Below, piece by piece: positions 54,830-61,106 of a stretch of 64,000 nt of DNA. The notes beneath the pieces were generated by a model. That model ran no database searches and was not told where the DNA came from. It saw only the letters and a list, made by a program, of their open reading frames with translations. A program made the position numbers and the translations under genes. The DNA is from Fibrobacteraceae bacterium (GTDB taxonomy: Bacteria > Fibrobacterota > Fibrobacteria > Fibrobacterales > Fibrobacteraceae): the NCBI GenBank assembly GCA_017631885.1, contig JAGBSH010000023.1, positions 1-64,000 of the forward strand. The letters run 5' to 3'. How positions within the stretch are numbered: position 1 is the stretch's first letter; each line of letters opens with the position of its first letter.

Positions 54830-55888
54830 TCAATCTTCTCGTAAATACCGCACGGCACGTTCTTTGCCATACAAGATATTACTGGATTTATTGTTTTTAG
54901 AATTTGTGCCGTTTACTCTGTATATTGCTGGGGAGTAGGTTTTTCTAGTGTGATTTTGATGAATAAATCCAGTTAGAATTTTATAACTACTATCAATATA
55001 TGATGGGGGAGGAGTGGGTTTTATAATGGAATAAATAATTTCATCCTCATTAACCTGATTGCAAATAATATATGGATTATGCCTGTAATTGTAATATCTT
55101 TCGACTAAAAATGTTTTTTCAATACATTGAGAACCATCATCAGTATATCGTGTGCATTTTACATCACTAGATTCAGAAAGTAAATCCTTGGCTTTTAATA
55201 CATCTTCAATTGGATAATAATTAAAGTCATAACGACAAACCGCAAAAGAAGTATCCCTTTTATAAATAAAAAATAAAGAATCATCCGAGCGCAAATTTAC
55301 AGAAAAATTTCCTATTGAATCATTATAAAATTTACCTGGTGAGTCAAACCAGTAATAAGACATATCATCAAAATACTTTTCTCTCTCAAGAACAGAAAAA
55401 AAGTCCCGAGACTCTAAAAAATCATTTCTAAAATCTAAAGCTTTACTAGAATCAGAAATATACCCTATTGGAGCAACCCATAATGAATCAGAGTAATTTT
55501 CTTTTTCTATTACAAGAAAACCAAATGCAAAATGACCACAAGACGATCCCCACGATCCCCAAAGAGGACATCCTTCATTTTCTTGTGCATGTAAAATTAA
55601 TGGCGATATGGGCATAGAATCTGGTAAAACTGTAGAATCTAATATCATTGCATTTGGAATAGAATCATGAAAGTAATCATAATCAATGTCTTCAAGAATG
55701 ACCTCTGCAGAGTCAAAAACAAGAAGTCTCGTAGAAATTACACTCCACTGACCAAAATATAAAAACCAATCAGAACCATCTATCTCGCTTTGCGTTCCAT
55801 CCTCATGTTCAGAATTTAAATACAAATATCTAGTTTGTGCATACCCTAGTAACGCAAAGAAGGCTATTATATAAGCAAGCTTTTTCAT
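54830..55888 (-). CDS. secreted paralogue C, C-terminal tag family
   Basis: 352-aa secreted protein with the same signal peptide as paralogue B (MKKLAYIIAFFALLGYAQ), ribosome site AGGAGGGG and start ATG 55888. The central block (about 130-220) is present but less alike (LVIEKENYSDSLWVAPIGYI, SKALDFRNDFLESRDF). The C-terminal tag (YRVNGTNSKNNKSSNILYG, then ERAVRYLRED) is nearly identical. It is separate from the protease operon by 148 bp; it has its own leader that begins with a scar of the protease gene end. Confidence 0.73.
   Translation of the reverse strand: MKKLAYIIAFFALLGYAQTRYLYLNSEHEDGTQSEIDGSDWFLYFGQWSVISTRLLVFDSAEVILEDIDYDYFHDSIPNAMILDSTVLPDSMPISPLILHAQENEGCPLWGSWGSSCGHFAFGFLVIEKENYSDSLWVAPIGYISDSSKALDFRNDFLESRDFFSVLEREKYFDDMSYYWFDSPGKFYNDSIGNFSVNLRSDDSLFFIYKRDTSFAVCRYDFNYYPIEDVLKAKDLLSESSDVKCTRYTDDGSQCIEKTFLVERYYNYRHNPYIICNQVNEDEIIYSIIKPTPPPSYIDSSYKILTGFIHQNHTRKTYSPAIYRVNGTNSKNNKSSNILYGKERAVRYLRED
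54839..54915 (-). repeat. C-terminal coding repeat, copy C
   Basis: 77-bp segment coding the C-terminal tag of paralogue C; one difference from copy B, three from copy A. Confidence 0.85.
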
Positions 55889-55909
55889 ATCCCCTCCTTA
55901 TTCTGTGGC
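55823..55909 (-). repeat. N-terminal/leader repeat, copy 2
   Basis: 87-bp block identical by eye to 51082-51168, covering the signal-peptide codons of paralogue C, its ribosome site and the former end of a protease gene. Confidence 0.85.
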
Positions 55910-55927
55910 TGCCTTATGGGGAAACTA
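55898..55927 (-). pseudogene. remnant of a second protease gene 3' end
   Basis: On the minus strand the bases just before paralogue C read Lys-Ala-Ala-Thr-Glu-stop (55915-55898), the same end as the S8 protease. The next 13 bases (55915-55927) match 51467-51479 inside the protease gene, 292 bp away from its end. This suggests that a protease copy was once here and most of it was deleted. Confidence 0.6.
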
Positions 55928-56001
55928 ATATGTACCCAAAATATATCTTTTTTCTATTTGGAGTCAGGAAATTTTTCTGAATAGAAAAATTTCAAAAAAC
56001 A

Positions 56002-56026
56002 TACCGCCGAGCATAGCTCGGCGGTA
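56002..56026 (-). terminator. terminator of the CBM48-like gene
   Basis: 11-bp perfect GC-rich stem (56002-56012 with 56016-56026), 3-nt loop, followed on the minus strand by a T-rich run. It lies 121 bp after the gene. Confidence 0.85.
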
Positions 56027-56147
56027 GATTCTTATGACAAAAATTTAAAAGCTAAACTAGCAGAATGTTAACAAGTGGGTTTTAAAAAACGCTTGTGCAA
56101 GTTTGCGTAGATTCAACGCCAGTCTTAAGCCAAATACAACAACAAAA

Positions 56148-56525
56148 TTAAACGTGTTTAATCTTGTTATCGCCTTCGTCCCAGTTTTTGCCATCGCATA
56201 CAAACTTGTATTCGTAATCGCCAGGAAGAAGAGAAAGTTTTGCCTTCCAAAGGCCGGTTTTCTTTTCTTTCTTGAGCATGTCTGCATCAACTGCCCAATT
56301 GTTGAAAGCACCTGCAACAGAAACTGTAGTAGCAAGCGGACAATCAGCAACAAATTCAACAGAAACCTTTTTTGGGGCTACTTTCTTAGCAGCAGGTTTT
56401 GCGGCTTTTGCTTCGCAAGTTTTTTTAGTAGCGCAAGTTTTTTTTGCCGGAGCCTTAGTGGCGCAAGCTTTCTTGGCAGTAGCTTTTGGTGCTTTTTCTG
56501 CAGCAGTTTTCTTTGTGGTTGCCAT
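56148..56525 (-). CDS. CBM48-like domain with histone H1-like tail
   Basis: 125-aa protein in two parts. Residues 1-53 are Lys/Ala/Thr-rich with repeated Cys (KKACATKAPAKKTCATKKT, AAKPAAKK), like bacterial histone H1-like tails. Residues 54-125 are a CBM48/AMPK glycogen-binding-type beta fold (VSVAGAFNNWAVDADML, GLWKAKLSLLPGDYEYKF, CDGKNW). No signal peptide. GGAG lies 9 bp before ATG. A role linking carbohydrate (glycogen) to nucleic acid or other partners is possible but only inferred. The combination is unusual. Confidence 0.78.
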   Translation of the reverse strand: MATTKKTAAEKAPKATAKKACATKAPAKKTCATKKTCEAKAAKPAAKKVAPKKVSVEFVADCPLATTVSVAGAFNNWAVDADMLKKEKKTGLWKAKLSLLPGDYEYKFVCDGKNWDEGDNKIKHV

Positions 56526-56668
56526 ATTTCATTTCTCCTATTTTAAGTTAGCACAATATTAAAAAAAATTTACGAATTTGACTAGGTTCTTTTTCGCTTT
56601 ATCAAAAATAAGGGGAAATGGCGCTTAAGAGTCTTTTAGAAAAGAGCAATATTTTTATATTTGGCAGT

Positions 56669-57322
56669 ATGAGTTTACAGCAAATTATCGCTCCAAGTGT
56701 GTTAAATGCCGATTTTCTTGAATTAGGCAAAGGTTTAAAAGCTATTGAAAATGGTGGTGCAGGTCTTGTTCATTTAGATATTATGGATGGCCATTTTGTT
56801 CCAAATGTAAGTTTTGGCCCTGGTGTTTCTAAATGTATCGGCAAAGGAACCTCTCTTCCGCTTGATTGCCATTTAATGATTTCAAACCCAGAACAATATG
56901 TAGAAGAATTTGCAAAAGCAGGCGCAACTTATATTTCTGTTCATGCTGAAACTACAAACCATTTAGACCGTTTATTACACCAAATTCGTGAACTTGGTTG
57001 CAAACCAGCAGTAGCATTAAACCCGGCAACTCCATTGGAAAGTGTTCTACATGTATTAGACATTGTAGATATGGTGCTTATTATGTCGGTAAATCCAGGG
57101 TTTGGTGGTCAAAAATTGATTCCTTATACTCTAGAAAAAATCAAAAGGCTACGAGCACTTTGCCCCGAAAAAGATATTCAAATTGATGGCGGCGTAAACC
57201 TGGAAACAATAGCTTTAGCTAAAGAAGCAGGGGCTAATATTTTTGTTGTGGGGAGTGCTATTTTTGGAACTCCCGATCCAGAAACTACTTGCAAAAAATT
57301 TGTTGAAGCTGTACTAAAGTAA
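56669..57322 (+). CDS. rpe: ribulose-phosphate 3-epimerase
   Basis: 217-aa TIM-barrel epimerase of the pentose phosphate pathway, converting ribulose 5-phosphate and xylulose 5-phosphate. Seen: IAPSVLNADF (near 6), HLDIMDGHFVPN (metal His and Asp), DCHLMI, VNPGFGGQ and the C-terminal IQIDGGVN and FVVGSAIFG. Start chosen as ATG 56669 because it gives the usual N-terminus; an in-frame ATG at 56618 would add 17 residues that do not fit the family. Terminator and tRNA-Val gene follow closely. Confidence 0.93.
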   Translation: MSLQQIIAPSVLNADFLELGKGLKAIENGGAGLVHLDIMDGHFVPNVSFGPGVSKCIGKGTSLPLDCHLMISNPEQYVEEFAKAGATYISVHAETTNHLDRLLHQIRELGCKPAVALNPATPLESVLHVLDIVDMVLIMSVNPGFGGQKLIPYTLEKIKRLRALCPEKDIQIDGGVNLETIALAKEAGANIFVVGSAIFGTPDPETTCKKFVEAVLK

Positions 57323-57328
57323 TATAAA

Positions 57329-57354
57329 AAGTCCCGGGCTTCCGGGACTTTTTT
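57329..57354 (+). terminator. rpe terminator
   Basis: 9-bp stem (57329-57337 with 57342-57350), 4-nt loop and a T run up to 57354, ending next to the convergent tRNA-Val gene. Confidence 0.9.
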
Positions 57355-57355
57355 A

Positions 57356-57430
57356 TGGACAATACTGGATTTGAACCAGTGACCTCTGCCGTGTGAAGGC
57401 AGCGCTCTAAACCAACTGAGCTAATTGTCC
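57356..57430 (-). tRNA. tRNA-Val (anticodon CAC)
   Basis: The minus strand reads a full cloverleaf: a 7-bp acceptor stem (GGACAAT pairs with ATTGTCC), D loop with AGCTCAGTTGGTTAGAGC-like sequence, anticodon loop TTCACAC with anticodon CAC, T loop GGTTCAAATCC. CAC reads GTG (valine). The 3' CCA is not encoded. It lies 5 bp after the PTS gene on the same strand, so it may be cut from that transcript. Confidence 0.93.
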
Positions 57431-57435
57431 TTATT

Positions 57436-57900
57436 TTAAAGGTATTTGTCTTCGGCTTTGCGAAGAATTGTAAGGAAGTCTGATGGAGTTTCTGCTTCAA
57501 TTAAATCTTGACGAACAGCCCCATCAGCGAGCAAGCGACTTACAGAAGAAAGGGCTTTTAAGTGTGGCCCAACCGTGTTTCCTGGGCTAACAATTAAAAT
57601 CAAAAGAAAAACAGGTTCGCCATCAAAAGAATCAAAGTCAATACCATCTTTTACAGTTGCAGCCACCATGCACATGCGATCCACGTAATCTACTTTGGCA
57701 TGAGGAACCGCTAAACCACAACTAATACCAGTAGAGCGAGATTTTTCTCTAGCAAAAACCGCTTCAAAAATTTCATCACGATGTTCTAACTGGTAGGCTC
57801 GGCACAAGGTGTCAACCATTTCATTTAAGATGCTTTCTTTGTCAGTAGACGAAGAATTGATGATAACACAATTGTCTACAAATCTTTCAGAAAGACGCAT
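57436..57900 (-). CDS. PTS IIA domain protein (PtsN-like)
   Basis: 154-aa single-domain phosphotransferase protein of the fructose/nitrogen type. The phospho-accepting His is near 67 in GLAVPHAK. No IIB, IIC or HPr genes are near it, so a regulatory PtsN-like role (nitrogen or potassium control) is more likely than sugar uptake. The N-terminal part (residues 1-40) has the typical RFVDNCVIINSSSTDK segment. ATG 57900. Confidence 0.85.
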   Translation of the reverse strand: MRLSERFVDNCVIINSSSTDKESILNEMVDTLCRAYQLEHRDEIFEAVFAREKSRSTGISCGLAVPHAKVDYVDRMCMVAATVKDGIDFDSFDGEPVFLLILIVSPGNTVGPHLKALSSVSRLLADGAVRQDLIEAETPSDFLTILRKAEDKYL

Positions 57901-57976
57901 AAAAATCCTCGAAAAGAAACAATTAAAGATAGTTTAGCAAAAAATCAGCCGATTGGGGAGATTTTTAAAGAATAAT

Positions 57977-58744
57977 TTAGAGTAAAGATTGATTTAAAAA
58001 CTGACGAATAGCTGTTTCGTCATTAATTTCTGTGATTTTTGTTAAAATCTCGTGCATAAGCCGTACAGAAAGTTGCCCAGGAACAGAAGATTCTAAAATA
58101 CTGCCATAAGAAAGGTTCGCTCCTTTCAACAAAGAAAGTATTCGGCTTGGTTTTCCTGTGTTTCCCATAGCAAATGCTGAAAAATAAGGAAAATCTTTAG
58201 AAAATTCTTGAATAAAGTCGTAGAGAGGGTCTGAATCGCCCTCGGCATTACTCATAGCAGCTATTTTGACGCCAGATGCACCGACTCTTTTTGCATCTTC
58301 TACAAGAGTGGTGAGGACTGGATAAGGCGGGATGCGTAAAAAATTATGCTGAGAAATGAAAATTTTTACATCTCTCGCAGAGGCAAGAGCGTTTAATGCT
58401 TCAAAATCAAAAAGACAATCTTGTTCAAGGTCTAAAAGGTCTGGGGTTTGTTCTTCTGTAAGAATTTGTCCCCAGTTTTTGAGGCGCATAGTTGCACTAG
58501 AATTGTCAAATAATCCTCCATCCCGAACAAGTCGAATCGTTCCTATCTGAAGTTTGTCCGGAAAAATAGAGCGTATGCGAGAAGACAAGCTAGGCCATTC
58601 CGTTTCGTTTTCAAACCAATCGTAACGGATTTCTAAGGCAGAACATAAAGAAGTTATCTGGGCTATTTCACCGCTTGGGTTTTGTTCTAGCTCAAGAAGA
58701 ATCTCGGGATTTAGCAATCCTACAATATGACCTTGCGAAATCAT
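57977..58744 (-). CDS. aroD: 3-dehydroquinate dehydratase, type I
   Basis: 255-aa class I dehydroquinase of the shikimate pathway, which uses a Schiff-base Lys. Seen: EIRYDWF near 42 (ELR-type motif), catalytic His in FISQHNF near 133, Schiff-base Lys in ASGVKIAAM near 160 and SAFAMGNTGKPSR near 190, then SVPGQLSV near 225. Start is ATG 58744; a TTG two codons upstream is in frame. Type I is unlike the type II form found in many bacteria. Divergent from clpP. Confidence 0.9.
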   Translation of the reverse strand: MISQGHIVGLLNPEILLELEQNPSGEIAQITSLCSALEIRYDWFENETEWPSLSSRIRSIFPDKLQIGTIRLVRDGGLFDNSSATMRLKNWGQILTEEQTPDLLDLEQDCLFDFEALNALASARDVKIFISQHNFLRIPPYPVLTTLVEDAKRVGASGVKIAAMSNAEGDSDPLYDFIQEFSKDFPYFSAFAMGNTGKPSRILSLLKGANLSYGSILESSVPGQLSVRLMHEILTKITEINDETAIRQFLNQSLL

Positions 58745-58827
58745 ACGCAAAAGATATCAAATATGCTCTTGCTTGGCGAGATGTTAGAAGGATTTTTTTT
58801 TAAATTTGAGAAAAAATGGAGTTTTTT

Positions 58828-59418
58828 ATGTTTTCTATGAAATGTGAACAAAAACAAGATGAAACAAAGAAAAGTGATTTTTTGAAACAAGCAGAAGAAC
58901 ATCTAGCTAATAATCGACGAATTTTCCTTTGGGGCGGAGTCGATGATGAAAGTGCAGAACGCATTGTAAAGCAATTATTGTATTTAGATTCAATTTCTCA
59001 CGACGATATTATTTTGTTTATCAATAGTCCTGGTGGCGTTATTTCTAGTGGCTTAGCTATTTATGATTGCATGCAGGCAATAGAAAGCGATGTGGTTACG
59101 GTTTGTTGTGGTCAAGCGGCTTCTATGGGGGCAGTTCTTTTAGTGGCTGGGGCAAAAGGTAAGCGTTATGCATGGCCAAATGCTCGTATTATGATTCACC
59201 AGCCATTGATTCACGGACAAATGACAGGTCCTGCTTCAGATATTCAGATTCAGGCAGAAGAAATGCTTCGTATCCGTGAAGTGACGACAGAAATTTTAGC
59301 TCGTCATTCAGGAAAATCAGTTGAAGAAATTGATAAAGATACGGAACGTGATAATTGGTTTGCCGCAGAAGCTGCAAAAGTTTATGGTTTAGTGGATATT
59401 GTAGAGAGTTATCGCTAA
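58828..59418 (+). CDS. clpP: ATP-dependent Clp protease proteolytic subunit
   Basis: 196-aa serine peptidase forming the ClpP chamber that works with ClpX or ClpA ATPases. The catalytic triad is Ser near 99 (GQAASMGAVL), His near 124 (MIHQPL) and Asp near 172 (DKDTERDNWF). Start is ATG 58828 behind GGAG (58818-58821, 6-nt spacing); in-frame ATGs also lie at 58816 and 58837. The TAA stop overlaps the ftsY start by one base. clpX is not adjacent. Confidence 0.94.
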   Translation: MFSMKCEQKQDETKKSDFLKQAEEHLANNRRIFLWGGVDDESAERIVKQLLYLDSISHDDIILFINSPGGVISSGLAIYDCMQAIESDVVTVCCGQAASMGAVLLVAGAKGKRYAWPNARIMIHQPLIHGQMTGPASDIQIQAEEMLRIREVTTEILARHSGKSVEEIDKDTERDNWFAAEAAKVYGLVDIVESYR

Positions 59419-60341
59419 TGGGTCTTTTTTCAGCAATAAAATCTGGTTTGCAAAAAACTCGTGAAGCTTTGCTTGGCGAGTTGAAAGGTATTGTTGGCGT
59501 CGGAAAAATCACTGACGAAACTTTGGAAGATTTAGAAGAACATTTAATTAAAGCGGATGTCGGTGTGGAAGCGGCTTTCTTGTTGACAGATGCTCTGCGT
59601 GAAAATGCTCTTGGAAAATCGTTGACAGAAAAAGAAGTTTTGTCCATTATGCGTAATGAAGCAGAACGTTTATTGCAGGATCCGCCGCAGTTTGAACTTA
59701 AAGGTTCTCCGCATGTGATTCTTGTAATTGGCGTAAATGGTGCTGGTAAAACAACGACTATTGGCAAACTGGCATCGCGTTTTGCTTCTGAAGGTAAAAA
59801 GGTAATGATTGCGGCAGGCGATACGTTCCGCGCGGCAGCTATTGAACAGTTAGAAACTTGGGCGGAACGTTCTGGTGCCGAATTTGTTCGACACCAGGAA
59901 GGCTCAGACCCTGCGGCCGTCGCCTTTGACGCCTGCGCCGCTGCAAAAGCTCGCGGTTGTGATGTTGTTCTTGTAGACACGGCTGGTCGTTTGCATAATA
60001 AAGATTATTTGATGGATGAACTTTCTAAAGTAGTTCGCGTTATGCGAAAACACGACGAAAGCTACCCACATGATATTTGGCTTGTTATTGATGGAACCAC
60101 TGGGCAAAATGCGATAAATCAAACCAAAATTTTCCACAAAAGTTTTCCTTTGACTGGTATTGTGGTTACCAAATTAGATGGTACTGCACGTGGTGGTTCT
60201 GTGTTATCTATAGCAGGTTCTTTGCAGATTCCAATTCGCTGGATTGGCGTTGGTGAAAGAATTGACCAATTAGTGCCTTTTAATAAGCAAGAATTTGTAG
60301 AAGGGCTTTTTGAAAATGCTCTCAGCGAAAGTGAAAATTAA
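59418..60341 (+). CDS. ftsY: signal recognition particle receptor FtsY
   Basis: 307-aa SRP-family GTPase that receives ribosome-nascent-chain complexes at the inner membrane. Seen: the N domain (MGLFSAIKSGLQKTREALLG, LEEHLIKADVGVEAA) and the G domain with P-loop GVNGAGKTTT, DTFRAAAIEQL, DTAGR, TKLDGTARGG. The long acidic N-terminal A domain of E. coli FtsY is missing. The ATG 59418 overlaps the clpP stop. Confidence 0.95.
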   Translation: MGLFSAIKSGLQKTREALLGELKGIVGVGKITDETLEDLEEHLIKADVGVEAAFLLTDALRENALGKSLTEKEVLSIMRNEAERLLQDPPQFELKGSPHVILVIGVNGAGKTTTIGKLASRFASEGKKVMIAAGDTFRAAAIEQLETWAERSGAEFVRHQEGSDPAAVAFDACAAAKARGCDVVLVDTAGRLHNKDYLMDELSKVVRVMRKHDESYPHDIWLVIDGTTGQNAINQTKIFHKSFPLTGIVVTKLDGTARGGSVLSIAGSLQIPIRWIGVGERIDQLVPFNKQEFVEGLFENALSESEN

Positions 60342-60648
60342 AATGGGATTTCTGATATCCTTTTTGATTTTTGTTCTGTGCGCTTGTCAGGAACATTCGG
60401 GAAATATTTCTCCCAATTTTAGTAAAGCTTATGTTGAAATGCGTGCGATAACTGAAATCTATGGAACACGTCCCGAAGCTAATCTTTTAAATAAATCCAT
60501 TCTTGAAAAATATGGATTTACTATTGAGTCGTTTTCAAAAGAATTTGAAAAATTGCAAAAAAATTATTCAATGTGGAATGCTTTTCAAGTAGAAGTGCTT
60601 TCTTATGTAGACACTTTGCAAAAAACAAAAAGTAAGGAGTCCAAATGA
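60316..60648 (+). CDS. small lipoprotein, possibly DUF4296-like
   Basis: 110-aa lipoprotein. The signal has a basic start (LSAKVKIK) and a hydrophobic stretch ending in lipobox VLCAC (Cys near 24). The mature part (residues about 35-105) is helical and resembles DUF4296-type lipoproteins of Bacteroidota (AYVEMRAITEIYGTRP, then ILEKYGFTIESFSKEFEKL). ATG 60316 lies inside the end of ftsY, a 26-nt overlap; a start at 60343 would lose the basic residues. The stop overlaps the thioredoxin gene start by 4 nt. Function unknown. Confidence 0.65.
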   Translation: MLSAKVKIKMGFLISFLIFVLCACQEHSGNISPNFSKAYVEMRAITEIYGTRPEANLLNKSILEKYGFTIESFSKEFEKLQKNYSMWNAFQVEVLSYVDTLQKTKSKESK

Positions 60649-61106
60649 AAGTATTTCTTTTAGGATTATTTTTATTTGTTGGATTTTCTTTTGCAGATTC
60701 CTTTTGGAAACCCATGCAAGAGGCTTTAATGCTTGCAAAAAAAGATAAACGTCCAATATTTGTTGAATATTATGCTGATTGGTGTGTGCCTTGTCAAGTG
60801 ATGCAAGCCAATGTTTTTTCAGATAAAGCCGTGCAGAAAAAAATAGAAGACAATTTTTATGCTGTTCGTTTAAACGTGGATTCAATGGATTCTGTTTTTT
60901 GTGAAAGCAAGAATGTTCCTATAAAAGAATGTTACACAAGCGTTTTAAAATTACAAGGAATCCCCAGCTATGTTATTCTAGATTATTCTGGAGTATCGCT
61001 ACTTTCATTGAGTGGCGCTATGGGAAAAGAGGGAATGTTGCGTTTTTTAGATAAAATTCTTTATGAAGGCTTCCAGAAAAACTCTAAAAAGAAAGGGGTG
61101 CTTTAA
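60645..61106 (+). CDS. secreted thioredoxin-like protein
   Basis: 153-aa protein with a signal peptide (about 1-17, LFLFVGFSFA) and a thioredoxin fold. The redox motif WCVPC is near 47 in EYYADWCVPCQVM, and IPSYVILDYSG is the cis-proline region. It resembles the gamma domain of DsbD or the thioredoxin-like DUF255/Thioredoxin_7 group. Two further cysteines in CESKNVPIKEC may form a disulfide. Probably acts as a periplasmic disulfide reductant. The start overlaps the lipoprotein stop by 4 nt (ATGA). Confidence 0.85.
   Translation: MKVFLLGLFLFVGFSFADSFWKPMQEALMLAKKDKRPIFVEYYADWCVPCQVMQANVFSDKAVQKKIEDNFYAVRLNVDSMDSVFCESKNVPIKECYTSVLKLQGIPSYVILDYSGVSLLSLSGAMGKEGMLRFLDKILYEGFQKNSKKKGVL

Noticed and set aside
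56103-56546. 147-aa plus-strand open frame antisense to the CBM48-like gene
   Set aside because: Phe/Ser/Cys-rich mirror of the Lys/Ala-rich tail codons; the minus strand has a recognisable domain, a ribosome site and a terminator.
59189-59980. 263-aa minus-strand open frame over clpP and ftsY
   Set aside because: Ser/Ala-rich shadow of two well-recognised genes on the plus strand; no ribosome site or family motif.
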